DNA from: Opitutia bacterium
Lineage (GTDB): Bacteria; Verrucomicrobiota; Verrucomicrobiia; Opitutales; Opitutaceae
Reading direction: 5' to 3'
Assembly: GCA_016190985.1 (NCBI GenBank)
Contig: JACPPI010000024.1
Location: forward strand, 62,001-126,000
DNA length: 64,000 nt
Below the pieces are notes generated by a model, which did no database searches, was not told the DNA's origin, and saw only the letters and a list, made by a program, of their open reading frames with translations. Made by a program: the position numbers and the translations under genes. Below, piece after piece: positions 37,101 through 46,900 of this stretch (its first letter is position 1; the number at the start of each line of letters is the position of its first letter).

Positions 37101-37272
37101 TGGCGCCGACGTAGACGGTGCTGATGACGACGGAGGCGTTCTCGCTGCGCGGATACTGGCGCACCGAGAGCGAGCGCCAGGCCTGCGCGCCGGCGATGAT
37201 GATCACCAGGTTGATGACGATCGCGAGGACCGGCTTGCTGATGAAGAGGTCGGTGAAGGAGGAATTTTTCAT
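34123..37272 (-). CDS. RND-family multidrug efflux transporter
   Basis: 1049 residues, the normal length for AcrB/MexB-type pumps. Twelve helices in two repeats, with the helix-4 motif SVGLVVDDAIVMVEN carrying the proton-relay Asp pair, and the C-terminal VGLIAKNGILVVEFAN. The N-terminus (FISKPVLAIVINLVIIIAG) is typical of this branch. It exports hydrophobic drugs through TolC using the proton gradient. It lies 34 bp after the adaptor gene. Confidence 0.94.
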   Translation of the reverse strand: MKNSSFTDLFISKPVLAIVINLVIIIAGAQAWRSLSVRQYPRSENASVVISTVYVGANAELVRGFVTTPLERAIASAEGIEYIESKSLLSFSNINARLKLNYDTTKALADITSKVNQVRNELPPEAQIPSISVQSADQSFAAAYLGFSSAILSQSEITDYLVRVVQPRLAAVSGVQRIEIIGDRTFAMRVWLRSDKMAALQISPSQVRQALAANNYLAAIGTTKGALVQVNLIANTDLHSVAEFRRLPIREQNGAVVRLEDIAEVVLGAEDYDTSVRQTGQTAVFIGVYALPNANTIDVVRSVRGELEVLKKDMPGGLDAVVGYDSSEYISNAIHEVTNTLIDTLLIVVVVIFLFLGSWRSVLVPIMAIPVSLIGGVFLMQAFGFTLNLLTLLAIVLSVGLVVDDAIVMVENVERHLREGRTPIDAAMLGARELAGPVIAMTITLAAVYTPIGLQGGLTGALFREFALTLAGAVTISGIVALTLSPMMAAKLLRSAADEERGFAGWVNHKFDRLRESYGRGLERTMAMRPLVYAVWIVIGLCAIPMYMFSPEELAPPEDQSVIFSGISAAANATADQKSHYGEAVEKAFLDTKERELTFQILFPPSVGAVFGFDGFGGMVTKPWDQRSRSVFQILPEVQGRLSSIPGLEVYALTPAALPGGSNFPVEFVIAGTADAPQLLEFAQQISRKAMRSGLFHFPPLIDLKIDQPQSEIVIDREKVAALGLNLGQVGADLASALGGNYVNRFNIAGRSYKVIPQIERRERLNPAQLRDIHITGPGGELIPVSSIAHLEARTVPRSLNRFQQLNAVKLSGATGQLDAALAFLEKTSKEILPPGYTIDYTGESRQFKHEGGKFLPALALSIVLIFLALAVQFNSFRDPVVILLGSVPLALFGALLFTFLRIPDPNTPFWTTGWTTTLNIYAQVGLVTLVGLIAKNGILVVEFANKLQEEGRSKVEAVCEAAQTRLRPVLMTTVATIAGHFPLTLVSGPGAAARNSIGLVLVGGMAIGALFTLFVLPSVYVLLAKDHAQDRAVDAEAAPAAAQPALAK

Positions 37273-37306
37273 GACGGGGAGCCCGAAAGATGGTGCGCCT
37301 GGACTC

Positions 37307-38449
37307 TCAGGTGTTCTTCGGCTTCGGCGCCAATTGCGAATCCAGGGCCAGCGCGTTGTCGATCACGACCGGCATGCCGGGGCGCAGCTTGAAGCCCCCG
37401 GCGCTCACCACCATGTCGCCGTCCTTCAGGCCATCCTGGACGCTCACAAAGTCGCCGCGCGCGGCGCCGAGCCGGACAAACTGCTGGCGCAGCACCTTCT
37501 GCGTCTTGCCGCTCTTCTCGTTCTTCTGCTCGACGACCACGAAAACCGAATCGCCATAGGGCGCGTAGAGCACGGCGGTGGCCGGAATGACCAGCACGGC
37601 CGCCTCCGAGGGCAGCATGACCTCGACGTTGGCATACATGCCGGGGCGGAGCTTCTCGTCGTGGTTGGCGAGCGTCGCCTGGATGCGGATGTTGCGCGTC
37701 GCCGCGTCGATCTCGGGGCTGATGGCGTTGATGGCGCCGGCAAAGCTGTCGCCCGGCGCCGCGTCACTGGTGACGCGCACGGCGGTGCCGGGGGCGAGCT
37801 GGGCCAGCCGCTGCTGCGGCAGCGAGAAGTTCACATAGATCGGGTCCAGCGTCTGCAGCGTGGCGATCGGGTCGCCCTCGCGCAGGATCTGGCCCAGGTT
37901 CACAAAACGCAGGCCCAGCCGGCCGGCAAAGGGCGCGCGGATGGATTTCTTGGCGATCACGGCGCGGATGCCCTCGGCCTGCGCCAGGGCCTGCTTGGCC
38001 TGGGCGTCGGCCACATCGAGATCGGCCGGAGAGTTGGTGCCGCTCTGCCGGAGCTCGCGGGCCCGGTTAAGACTGGCCCGGGCCAGCGCCGCCGCCGCCT
38101 CGGCCGCGCGGAGCTGGGCCTCCTCGGTGGTGATGTCGAGCTGGATGAGCAGGTCGCCCGCCTGCACCGCCGCACCCGGTTCAAAGGCAATCTTGGCGAC
38201 CTTGCCGGGAGCCTCGGCGGCCACGGTGACGCCCTGCACGGCGTGGAGCGATCCCGGGGACATCATGCTGTCGGCCCACGTGTCCCGTTTGGCGGGCACG
38301 GCGGACACGGTCGTGGGCGGATAGACCTTCGCGGCGCCGGCGGCGCCCATGGCCTTGAACTGGCCGGTCTTGATCAGGAACAGAGGGCCCATGATGGCCA
38401 GCACGCAAACGATGAGGGCGGCGAGGAAGAGGAGGGTTTTCTTGGTCAT
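37307..38449 (-). CDS. RND efflux periplasmic adaptor (membrane fusion protein)
   Basis: 380 residues. An N-terminal anchor (TLLFLAALIVCVLAIMGPLFL) is followed by the split biotinyl-lipoyl domain (VAAEAPGKVAKIAFEPGAAV; SIRAPFAGRLGLRFVNLGQI), a short coiled-coil hairpin rich in Ala, Glu and Arg, and a beta-barrel domain (DPIYVNFSLPQQRLAQL). It links the RND pump to TolC. It is 32 bp after the MarR gene in the same operon. Confidence 0.92.
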   Translation of the reverse strand: MTKKTLLFLAALIVCVLAIMGPLFLIKTGQFKAMGAAGAAKVYPPTTVSAVPAKRDTWADSMMSPGSLHAVQGVTVAAEAPGKVAKIAFEPGAAVQAGDLLIQLDITTEEAQLRAAEAAAALARASLNRARELRQSGTNSPADLDVADAQAKQALAQAEGIRAVIAKKSIRAPFAGRLGLRFVNLGQILREGDPIATLQTLDPIYVNFSLPQQRLAQLAPGTAVRVTSDAAPGDSFAGAINAISPEIDAATRNIRIQATLANHDEKLRPGMYANVEVMLPSEAAVLVIPATAVLYAPYGDSVFVVVEQKNEKSGKTQKVLRQQFVRLGAARGDFVSVQDGLKDGDMVVSAGGFKLRPGMPVVIDNALALDSQLAPKPKNT

Positions 38450-38481
38450 AGGATGGTGGTTGGTCAGAGTGGTTGGGGAAA

Positions 38482-39069
38482 TCAGCCGGTCGGGGCCAGG
38501 GCGGCGCCTTTGGCGCGGTGATGCAAAACCGCCGCCCGCTCCTGGATCTTGCCGAGGAGGCGGACGAGGGTCTTGCGCTCGGCCTCGGACAGCGGGCTCA
38601 TGAGCGCGGCGATGGCCTTGAAGTGGCCGGGCAGAAAGGCCTGGAGGAATTTCTCCCCGCGCGCCGTGAGGCGGACCGACATCTGGCGGCGGTCCTCGGG
38701 ATCGGGCTGGCGCTTCACGAAACCGTCGCGCTCAAGGGTGTCGACCAGGCCGGTCATGGTGGCGCGGGTCACTCCGGCCGCTTCGGCCAGCTCCGCGGGA
38801 GTGCGCGGGCCCGGCAGGCATTCCTCGGCGCAGAGCAACCTGGTTTCTCGGGGTTGGGCGCCGCGCCAGAGGAGCATCAGCACCCCGAAGCGGCCCTGGG
38901 AAATGTCGTGCTCACCCAGGTTCTGATCGGTGACGCCAAAAACCTCGTCGCCCGTGTGCAGGAGGTGCAAAAACGCCTCGGCCGCCGACGGGTCGAGGTC
39001 GGGAAATTCCTTCGCGGCCTCCAGGAGGCATTCGTAGCGCGGCAGGTCCTTCAACAGCAGGTAAGGCAT
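38482..39069 (-). CDS. MarR-family transcriptional regulator of the efflux operon
   Basis: 195 residues. The winged helix-turn-helix is clear: TPAELAEAAGVTRATMTGLV, DTLERDGFVKR and the wing PDPEDRRQMSVRLTARG. It has a longer N-terminal dimer part than minimal MarR. As first gene of the efflux operon it probably represses its own promoter until a drug ligand binds. A GTTAG-N4-CTAAC palindrome lies 18 bp upstream of the start codon. Confidence 0.9.
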   Translation of the reverse strand: MPYLLLKDLPRYECLLEAAKEFPDLDPSAAEAFLHLLHTGDEVFGVTDQNLGEHDISQGRFGVLMLLWRGAQPRETRLLCAEECLPGPRTPAELAEAAGVTRATMTGLVDTLERDGFVKRQPDPEDRRQMSVRLTARGEKFLQAFLPGHFKAIAALMSPLSEAERKTLVRLLGKIQERAAVLHHRAKGAALAPTG

Positions 39070-39086
39070 GAGTAAGGCGGCAGACA

Positions 39087-39100
39087 GTTAGCCTCCTAAC
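39087..39100. promoter_or_regulatory. Candidate MarR operator
   Basis: GTTAG, CCTC, CTAAC is an inverted repeat 18 bp upstream of the MarR start. On the reverse strand a TTGCAA (39105-39110 region) and TAACTG flank it, so it would lie in the promoter. The arms are short, so this is a suggestion. Confidence 0.4.
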
Positions 39101-39204
39101 GACAATTGCAAGCGCAACCTTGCGCGCCTAGCCGAAAGACCGGTTTTCCGCGCTGAATGCGGCCGGGCACGCTGCGGACCACACTCGGAAACGAAGGCTT
39201 GGGG

Positions 39205-41193
39205 TTACAGCGCCCGGGCCGCCGCCACGACGGACTCGGCGGTGATGCCAAGCTCTTTCATGGCGATGTTGCCCGGGGCACTGAGGCCGAAGCGGTCGAT
39301 GCCGACCACCTTGCCATCGAGCCCCACATACTTGCTCCAGAGCGCGGTGACGCCGGCCTCGATCGCGACGCGCTGGCGGCAGGAGGAAGGCAGGACCGCC
39401 TCCCGATAGGCCGCAGGTTGCGCATCGAAGCGCAGGAAGGACGGCATCGAAACCACGCGGACGCCGTCACCGAGCTGCTTGGCCGCGGCGACGGCCCACT
39501 GCACCTCGCTGCCGCTGGCCAGCAAGATGTGGGTGAGCGGCGCGGTTTCCTTGAGAATGACATAGCCACCCTTCAGCACACCGGTGCGACGGACTTGCGG
39601 CGAGGCCTCGTTCAGCATTGGCACGGCCTGGCGCGTGAGCGCGAGCAAAGTCGGGCCGTCGGTGCGCTCCAGCGCGGCGGCGAAGGCGCCGGCCGTTTCC
39701 TCGGGATCGGCCGGACGGATGACATCGAGGTTCGGAATCACGCGGAGGCCGGAGACGGTTTCGACCGGCTGGTGGGTCGGGCCGTCCTCGCCCACCCCGA
39801 TGGAATCATGCGTGTAGATATAGATGACCGGCAGCTTGGAGAGCGCCGCGATGCGCATCGAGGGCCGTGAATAATCGGCGAACACCAGGAAGGTCGCGCA
39901 CGACGGGCGGAAGATGCCGTCGTAGGCGACGCCGTTGCTGATGGCGGCCATGGCATGCTCGCGGATGCCGTAGCGCAGGTTGCGGCCGGCGCGGTTGGCC
40001 TTGTCGAAATCCTTGTCGGCGGCGATATAGTTCAACGTCGAGCCGTGGAGGTCGGCCGAACCGGAGATCAGCAGCGGCAGCGTGGCGGCGACGGGCTGGA
40101 GGACGTCCTTGCCGGCGGCGCGCGTCGCGAGCTTGGCGTCGGCCGGGAAGGCCGGGATCTTCTCCAGCAACGCGGTGGCGCTGGGCTTGTCGTGGCGCGA
40201 GTCGAGCAGCGCTGCCTTGTCGGGATGCGCCTCGCGCCAGGCGGCGTAGGCTTTCTTCCATTTGCCATAGGCGCGCTTAAGGCGTTTCTTGTGGTCGGCG
40301 AAATAGGCGCGCACCGTTTCGCTGACATGGAAATGCTCGGCGGGCAGGCCCAGGCCCTTGCGGGCGGCGTCGGCGAACTTCGCCCCGCCCTCGCCGTGGC
40401 CCTTCGAGGTGCCGGCGACCTCGGGAATGCCCTTGCCGATGATCGTCTTGGCGATGATGAGCTGCGGTTTGCCGCTCTTGGCCTTCTTGGCCTTGTTGAC
40501 CGCCTTGAGGATGGCCGCGAGGTCGTGGCCGTCCGCGAGGGTTTGCACCTCCCAGTTCATCGCCTTGAAACGCAGCGCCGTGTTCTCGCTCTGCGTCTTG
40601 TCGGCCATGGCGTCGAGGGTGACGTCGTTTGAGTCGTAGATGAGGATGAGGTTGTCGAGGCCCTGGTGCCCGGCGAACTCGCAGGCCTCCATCGCGACAC
40701 CTTCCTGCATGCAACCGTCGCCGGCGAGACAGATGACATGATGGTTGAAGATCTCATGGCCCGGTGCGTTGAACCGGGCCGCCGCCATCTGGCCGGACAT
40801 GGCCAGGCCGACGGCATTGCCGATACCCTGCCCCAGCGGTCCGGTCGTGCACTCGACGCCGGGCGTCTCGTGAAACTCGGGATGGCCGGGCGTCTTGCTG
40901 TGCAGCACGCGGAAATTCTTCACTTCCTCAAGCGACAGGTCGTAGCCGCTCAGGTGCAACCAAGTGTAAAGGAACATTGAGCCGTGGCCGGCGGAGAGGA
41001 CGAAACGGTCGCGGTTCAGCCAGCGCGGCTCGTCGGGGTTATGGACCAGGGCGTGGCCGTAAAGCACGGCGCCGATTTCCGCCGCGCCGAGGGGCAGGCC
41101 GAGGTGGCCGGAGGAGCATTTGTGCACGGCGTCGATGGCGAGGCCGCGGGCCTGGGCGGAAGCTTGGGCGAGAATCTCAGTCTGGAGTTTCAT
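39205..41193 (-). CDS. tkt: Transketolase
   Basis: 662 residues, the usual length. The TPP site has [14 protein letters not shown] and the N-terminal [18 protein letters not shown]; the pyrimidine domain has [14 protein letters not shown] and [17 protein letters not shown], with the conserved Glu and His residues. It moves two-carbon units between sugar phosphates in the pentose phosphate and Calvin-type interconversions. It lies alone between the MarR operon start and the rplS terminator. Confidence 0.96.
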   Translation of the reverse strand: MKLQTEILAQASAQARGLAIDAVHKCSSGHLGLPLGAAEIGAVLYGHALVHNPDEPRWLNRDRFVLSAGHGSMFLYTWLHLSGYDLSLEEVKNFRVLHSKTPGHPEFHETPGVECTTGPLGQGIGNAVGLAMSGQMAAARFNAPGHEIFNHHVICLAGDGCMQEGVAMEACEFAGHQGLDNLILIYDSNDVTLDAMADKTQSENTALRFKAMNWEVQTLADGHDLAAILKAVNKAKKAKSGKPQLIIAKTIIGKGIPEVAGTSKGHGEGGAKFADAARKGLGLPAEHFHVSETVRAYFADHKKRLKRAYGKWKKAYAAWREAHPDKAALLDSRHDKPSATALLEKIPAFPADAKLATRAAGKDVLQPVAATLPLLISGSADLHGSTLNYIAADKDFDKANRAGRNLRYGIREHAMAAISNGVAYDGIFRPSCATFLVFADYSRPSMRIAALSKLPVIYIYTHDSIGVGEDGPTHQPVETVSGLRVIPNLDVIRPADPEETAGAFAAALERTDGPTLLALTRQAVPMLNEASPQVRRTGVLKGGYVILKETAPLTHILLASGSEVQWAVAAAKQLGDGVRVVSMPSFLRFDAQPAAYREAVLPSSCRQRVAIEAGVTALWSKYVGLDGKVVGIDRFGLSAPGNIAMKELGITAESVVAAARAL

Positions 41194-41268
41194 GGAAAGA
41201 AGCGAGGGTGTGGGTTGCTGGATGAACTACGGTCTGAACCGGTGCCGTGCAAAGTCCAATTTGGGCAC

Positions 41269-41296
41269 AAAAAAAGCGAACCTGAAGGGTCCGCTT
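41269..41296 (-). terminator. Rho-independent terminator after rplS
   Basis: On the reverse strand AAGCGGACC, CTTCA loop, GGTTCGCTT forms a 9-bp stem (one G-U pair) followed by seven T residues. It ends the trmD-rplS transcript 21 bp after the rplS stop. Confidence 0.88.
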
Positions 41297-41317
41297 GGGT
41301 TGCTCTGCGCCAATCGC

Positions 41318-41689
41318 TCAGGCCTTGGCGGCCTCGGCGTCGTAGCGCTTCTCCTTGACGGCCATGGCCGCCTTGCCGGAGCGGTCGCGCAGGTAGTAGA
41401 GGCGGGCGCGGCCCGGCTCGGAATCCTTCTCGACCTCGATCTTCTCCAAATTGGGGGAGTTCACCGGGAACACGCGCTCGACGCCCTCGCCGTAGCTGAT
41501 GCGGCGCACGGTGAACGTCTCGTGGATGCCGCTGCCCTTGTGGGCGATGACGACGCCGGCGAAAACCTGCACGCGCTCCTTGTCACCCTCGCGGACCTTG
41601 GTGTGCACGCGGACACCGTCGCCGACTTTGAACGGCGCAATTTTGTGTTTCACCTGGTTGGCGGTGATTTCCTGGATGATGGGATTCAT
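41318..41689 (-). CDS. rplS: 50S ribosomal protein L19
   Basis: 123 residues. The family pattern is intact: FKVGDGVRVHTKVREGDKER, QVFAGVVIAHKGSGIHETFTVRRISYGEGVE and the RARLYYLRDRSGKAA end. It sits at the 30S-50S interface. It starts 6 bp after trmD and is transcribed with it, the conserved rpsP-trmD-rplS arrangement (rimM is missing here). Confidence 0.97.
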   Translation of the reverse strand: MNPIIQEITANQVKHKIAPFKVGDGVRVHTKVREGDKERVQVFAGVVIAHKGSGIHETFTVRRISYGEGVERVFPVNSPNLEKIEVEKDSEPGRARLYYLRDRSGKAAMAVKEKRYDAEAAKA

Positions 41690-41695
41690 GGCTTG

Positions 41696-42364
41696 TTATT
41701 TGAGTAAATCGGGACGGACCTGCTGGGTTTTCTCCAATTGCCGCGCGTGCCGCCACTTCTCGATTTCGCCGTGGTTGCCCGAGAGGAGCACTTCCGGCAC
41801 GGACATGCCGCGGTAAACGGCGGGACGCGTGTATTGAGGAAAGTCGAGCAACTTGCTGGTGAAGCTTTCCGTCGTCAACGACTTTTCTTCCCCGAGCACA
41901 CCGGGGATGAAGCGGGCCAGTGCGTCGATCACGACCGCCGCCGCAAGTGTGCCGTTGGTAAGCACATAATCCCCGATGCTGATCTCCTGATCGATGACTT
42001 TCTCGCGGATGCGCTGGTCGATGCCCTCGTAATGTCCGCTCAGCAGCACGAGGTGCTTTTGCTGCGAAAGTTCCAACGCCAGGGCGGGCGACAACGGGGT
42101 GCCGTCGGGCGTCAGGTAGATGCGCCGGCAGCCGGGCGTCTGGATCTGCTCGATGGCGTCGAAGGCCGGTTCGCACTTCAGCACCATGCCCGCCCCGCCG
42201 CCGAAGGGCCGGTCGTCGGTCGTGGCGTGCTTGTCCTGGGCCCAGTCGCGGAGATTGTGGACCTTGACCTCAAGCAGCTTCGCCTCCTGCGCGCGACCCA
42301 GCATGCTCTCGGATAGAAAACCGTCGAGCATGGCGGGGAAAAGGGTCAGGACGTCGATGCGCAT
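41696..42364 (-). CDS. trmD: tRNA (guanine-N1-)-methyltransferase
   Basis: 222 residues from the ATG at 42364 (MRIDVLTLFPAML), which matches the invariant TrmD start. The SAM-binding trefoil knot is present: LSGHYEGIDQRI, EISIGDYVLTNG and the catalytic Asp within RPFGGGAGMVL context. It methylates G37 of tRNAs reading CNN codons and prevents frameshifts. A terminator hairpin separates it from rpsP, so ribosomal protein S16 and TrmD levels can differ. Confidence 0.97.
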   Translation of the reverse strand: MRIDVLTLFPAMLDGFLSESMLGRAQEAKLLEVKVHNLRDWAQDKHATTDDRPFGGGAGMVLKCEPAFDAIEQIQTPGCRRIYLTPDGTPLSPALALELSQQKHLVLLSGHYEGIDQRIREKVIDQEISIGDYVLTNGTLAAAVVIDALARFIPGVLGEEKSLTTESFTSKLLDFPQYTRPAVYRGMSVPEVLLSGNHGEIEKWRHARQLEKTQQVRPDLLK

Positions 42365-42380
42365 GGTGCGATTATTAAAC

Positions 42381-42408
42381 AAAAAAGGTCCGGCGCGAGC
42401 CGAACCTT
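42381..42408 (-). terminator. Terminator or attenuator between rpsP and trmD
   Basis: On the reverse strand AAGGTTCGGC, TCGC loop, GCCGGACCTT forms a 10-bp stem (one G-U pair), followed by a T run. It lies 28 bp after the rpsP stop and directly before trmD, so it may lower trmD-rplS expression. Confidence 0.85.
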
Positions 42409-42435
42409 GGAAGGCGGTGGGCGGTGGAGTCTGGT

Positions 42436-42693
42436 TCAGGCCGTGGCGGACGCGGCTCGCTTGGCGCGCTTGATCATTGAGTGCATCGTCGCGGTCGGCT
42501 TGGCGCCCTTCGAGACCCAGTAGTCGACGCGGTCGAGCTTGATGGTCATCGGGTTGCCCTTGGCGCGGGGGTTGTAGGAGCCGATCTGCTCGACGGCGTC
42601 ACCATCGCGGCGGGAACGCTCCTCGGCGACGACCACGCGGTAATGCGGTTCGTTCTTGGTGCCGACGCGGGAAAGACGGATTTTGAGGGCCAT
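42436..42693 (-). CDS. rpsP: 30S ribosomal protein S16
   Basis: 85 residues from the ATG at 42693 (MALKIRLSRVGTKNEPHYRVVVAE), the typical S16 start. EQIGSYNPRAKG, then DRVDYWVSKGAKPT close the fold. The reading frame stays open far upstream across ychF on the other strand, but that part is antisense noise. The usual next gene rimM is absent; a terminator and trmD follow. Confidence 0.97.
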   Translation of the reverse strand: MALKIRLSRVGTKNEPHYRVVVAEERSRRDGDAVEQIGSYNPRAKGNPMTIKLDRVDYWVSKGAKPTATMHSMIKRAKRAASATA

Positions 42694-42822
42694 TTGATGT
42701 GTCTGGTTGCTTTGCGGAAAGCGGAATTGCGGTTGGAAAAGGGGCAGAATGGACGGAACAACTTTGCCCTTGTCAAGCCCCCAGTGCCACCCCTCCATCC
42801 GACCCCTAACGCACGCCTTTTT

Positions 42823-43926
42823 ATGCTCAAAGCCGGTATCGTCGGTCTCCCCAACGTGGGCAAGTCCACCCTCTTCAACGCCCTCACCCGCTCCCGGAAG
42901 GCCGAGGCTGCCAACTACCCGTTTTGCACCATCGATCCCAACGTGGGTGTCGTGATCGTGCCCGACGAGCGTGCCTACGTCCTCCAGAAAATCGCGAAAA
43001 CCAGCGTCGTCGTGCCCGCCGCCATCGAGTTCGTGGATATCGCCGGCCTGGTCGCCGGAGCCAGCAAGGGCGAGGGCCTCGGCAACCAGTTTCTCGCCAA
43101 CATCCGCGAGGTCGATGCCATCGTGCAGGTCGTCCGCTGCTTCGAGGACAGCGACGTGGTCCACACCATGGGCGGTGTGGATCCGGTGCGCGACATCGAG
43201 GTCATCACCACCGAACTCGTGCTCGCCGACCTGGAGGCTGTCGCCAAGCGCATGACGAAGACGCAAAAGAACGCCAAGGCGGGCGACAAGGAAGCCGTCA
43301 TCGAGCTGGCGTTGCTCCAGAAACTCGAACCCCACCTCAACTCCGGCAAGACCGCCAACACCCTGTCCGCCACGCCTGAGGAAGTCGCGCTGATGAAACT
43401 CTTCCAGTTGCTCACGGCCAAGCCCGTGCTCTTCGCGTGCAACGTCGCCGAGTCCGACCTCGCCACCGCCGAGCAGAATCCCTTCGTCCAGAAAGTTGCG
43501 GAATATGTCCGCACGCACCACGACGCCGCTTACGTGCCGATCAGCGCGAAGATCGAGGCCGAGCTCATCGACCTGCCACCCGAGGAGGCGAAGGCGTTCC
43601 TCAAGGATCTTGGCGTTGACGATTCCGGCGTCTCCTCGCTTATCAAGGCCACCTACGCCCTGCTCGGCCTGATGACCTACTTTACCGCCGGCGAAAAGGA
43701 AGTCCGGGCCTGGACGATTAAGAAAGGCTGGAAGGCCCCGCAAGCCGCCGGCGTCATCCACACCGATTTCGAAAAAGGCTTCATCAAGGCTGAGATTGTC
43801 TCCTACGACGACCTCACCCGCCTCGGCTCCGTCGCTGCCGCGCGCGAGGCCGGCAAATACCGGATCGAGGGCAAGGAATACGTCTTCCACGACGGCGACG
43901 TGGCCTTGTTCCGGTTTAACAACTAG
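42823..43926 (+). CDS. ychF: Redox/ribosome-associated ATPase YchF (Obg family)
   Basis: 367 residues. G1 is GLPNVGKST (8-16), G3 is VDIAGLVAGASKGEGLGN, and the G4 site reads NVAE instead of NKxD, the change that makes YchF use ATP rather than GTP. The C-terminal TGS domain is present (VIHTDFEKGFIKAEIV). It binds ribosomes and affects stress responses. It is divergent from rpsP. Confidence 0.96.
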   Translation: MLKAGIVGLPNVGKSTLFNALTRSRKAEAANYPFCTIDPNVGVVIVPDERAYVLQKIAKTSVVVPAAIEFVDIAGLVAGASKGEGLGNQFLANIREVDAIVQVVRCFEDSDVVHTMGGVDPVRDIEVITTELVLADLEAVAKRMTKTQKNAKAGDKEAVIELALLQKLEPHLNSGKTANTLSATPEEVALMKLFQLLTAKPVLFACNVAESDLATAEQNPFVQKVAEYVRTHHDAAYVPISAKIEAELIDLPPEEAKAFLKDLGVDDSGVSSLIKATYALLGLMTYFTAGEKEVRAWTIKKGWKAPQAAGVIHTDFEKGFIKAEIVSYDDLTRLGSVAAAREAGKYRIEGKEYVFHDGDVALFRFNN

Positions 43927-43992
43927 TTACCTCACGATTTAAGATTAGTGTCGCATTTTCCTGAAATAGGGGATATACACTAGTAATAAATC

Positions 43993-46900
43993 ATGAGATT
44001 TGGAAAAACTAAAGCGACTCCGCGTATAGAAAAAATTGAGCGCACACAAGTGCCGAACAGGCCTTTTGGCCCTGTCTCGCTGTTGCTCTGTTTTTTTCTT
44101 ACCCCCATTGCTTACGGGCAGCTCTATTGGGACACAAACGGCTCTACAGCCGGAGCCGGAGCCACGCCGACGGGAAATTGGGATGCAGCCACGCCCAATT
44201 GGAACAGCAGCCCGGCGGGCACCAACGCGCCCACAACCTGGGTTGCAGGCAGTGATGCAGTCTTCAGCGCCGGCACCGATGCCACCAGCTCCTACACCGT
44301 GACGCTCACCACGGGTATATCTGTCGGGAATATCACCTTTGAGGAGGGCACGACGCTGATCACCGGCAACACCCTGACCTTGGCCGGTGTCAGCGGGTCG
44401 AACATCGATGTGTCCAGCGGTCTCACCTCCACCATCAACAGCATCCTCGCCGGCAGCGCCACCTTGAACAAGAATGGCCTGGGCACCTTTGTCACCGGTG
44501 GCGCGAGTGGCAACACCCACACCGGCGCGGTCAACATCAACGCCGGTGTCTTTGAAATCGCCAAAACCGCTTTCGTGGGCGGCATCAACAACGCCGCAGC
44601 GGTCTTCATCGCCTCCGGCGCGACCTTGCGCTTGAACGGCGCAGCCGCCTACACCCAGGAAACCATCGGCCCTCTCTCGGGTGCCGGGACTGTCACCAAC
44701 GTCGGCGCCGCTGCGGTCAACCTCGTCGTGGCCGACGGCGGGGTCAGCACCACGTTTTCGGGCACGCTTACAGACACCACCAACAACCTCAACCTGGTGA
44801 AGAACGCCGGCGCCGGCACCCTCACCCTCACCGGCGCCAACTCTTACGACGGCACGACCACCGTGAGCACGGGCGTCCTCAACATCCAAAATGCCACCGC
44901 GCTCGGCACCACCACCGGCGGCACGACCGTCGCAAGCGGCGCCGCCCTCGAGATTCAAAACAACATTGCCGTCGGAGCCGAGGCCCTCTCGCTCGCGGGC
45001 ACCGGCGTCAGCTCCGGCGGAGCCCTCCGCAACGTCTCCGGCACCAATTCCTACGCCGGCAATATCACGCTCACGGCCGCCACCGAGATCCAGTCCGACG
45101 CCGGTTCACTGTCCCTCTCCGGCAACATCAGCGGGGCCACCTTTGGCCTCACCTTCGACGGCGCGGGCGACACCGCCGTTTCGGGCGTGATCGGCACCAC
45201 TTCGGGCACGCTCACCAAAAACGGCGCCGGCACCCTCACCCTTTCCGGGGCGAACACCTATGCCGGAAAGACGACCATCAATGCCGGCACGGTGAGCATA
45301 AACACCCTCGCAAACGTATCCGGCGGCGCGTCCGCCCTCGGGGCGCCGACCTCGGCCGCCAACGGCACCATTGCGATCGGCTCCACCACCACCGGCGCCA
45401 TGCTCGCCTACACCGGCAGCGGCAGCACCACGAACCGGGTCATCGACCTGGCCGGCACCACGGGCGGGGCCACGCTCGACGCCTCGGGCAGCGGCGCCCT
45501 CGTCTTCACCTCCGCCTTCACCGCCACCGGCGCGGGCAGCAAGACTCTGACCCTGACCGGTTCCAGCACGGCGGCGAACACCATCCAGGGCGCGATCGTC
45601 AACAACTCCGGCACCAATGTGACTTCTCTGGTCAAATCCGGCGCGGGCACCTGGGTGCTCTCCGGCGCCAACACCTTCACCGGCACCACCGCGATCAACG
45701 GCGGCACCCTGCGCATTGACGCCGACAACCGCCTCGGCACCGCGCCCGGGGCCGCCACCGCCAACAAGCTCACCTTCGACGGCGGCACGCTCGAGACCAC
45801 CGCCAGCTTCACCCTCAATGCCAACCGCGGCACCACGATCAATGCCGGCGGCGGCACCTTCGATGTCAACGCCGGCACGACCCTGACCTACAACGGCATC
45901 CTCGCCGGCGCCGGCACGCTCACCAAGGCCGACACCGGCACCCTCATCCTCGGCGGCGCCACCACCAACATCCACACCGGCGACATCAACGTCAACGCCG
46001 GCACGCTTCAGATCGCCAAGACCGTCGCCAACACCGCCATCGGCGACAGCGCCGCCGTCACCGTCGCCACCGGCGCCAACCTGACCTTCACCGGCGGCGT
46101 CAGCGAGACGATCGGCTCGCTCGCCGGTGGCGGCACGGTCGACAACACCAACGCCGCCGCCATCGCCCTCACCGCGGGCGGCAACAACACCTCCACGAAC
46201 TTCTCCGGCGTCATCCAGGACACCGGCGGCAACCTCACCCTGGCCAAGACCGGCACCGGCACCCTCACCCTCTCCGGCGCCACCGCCAACACCTTTGCCG
46301 GCAGCCTCAACATCAACGACGGCACCGTCGCCCTCGCCAAGACGGCCGGCGTCAGCGCCTACGCCGGCTCCACCATCAACATCGGCAACGGCGCCGGCGC
46401 CGCCGACAGCGCCGTGCTCCGCCTCGACAGCAGCAACCAGATCGTCGACACCGCCGCGCTCGTCTTCGCCAGCGACGGCCGCCTCGACCTCAACGGCCAG
46501 ACCGAGACCGTCGCCTCGATCGCCGGCTCCGGCGAGATCCTGATCGGCACCGGCCAGCTCACCGCCGGCAATGCGCTCGACACCATTTTCTCCGGCGAAC
46601 TGACGGGCACAACCGGCACCTTCACCAAGACCGGCACCGGCACCCTCACCCTCGCGTCCACGATCAATTACGGCGGCGTCTTCGAGCTGAACAGCGGCAC
46701 GCTGAGCCTCAGCAACATCACCGCCAACATCGGCACCCTCTCGCTGACCGGGAACTCCACCATCGATTTCGCCGGCGCCGCCTCGACCTTGAACGTGACC
46801 AACCTGAACCTCAACGGCTTCACGCTCAACATCACCAACTGGACCAACGCCACCGACTATTTCTTCGCGACCAACTGGACCGGCGCCACCGTTGACACCA

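Noticed and set aside
34903-37392. 829-codon plus-strand open frame opposite the RND pump gene
   Set aside because: Composition is dominated by Arg, Gly, Asp and His without any motif, as expected for an antisense frame in GC-rich DNA. The reverse strand encodes a full-length RND pump.
42694-43890. Upstream extension of rpsP to about 484 codons
   Set aside because: It is antisense to ychF; S16 has a fixed start at 42693.
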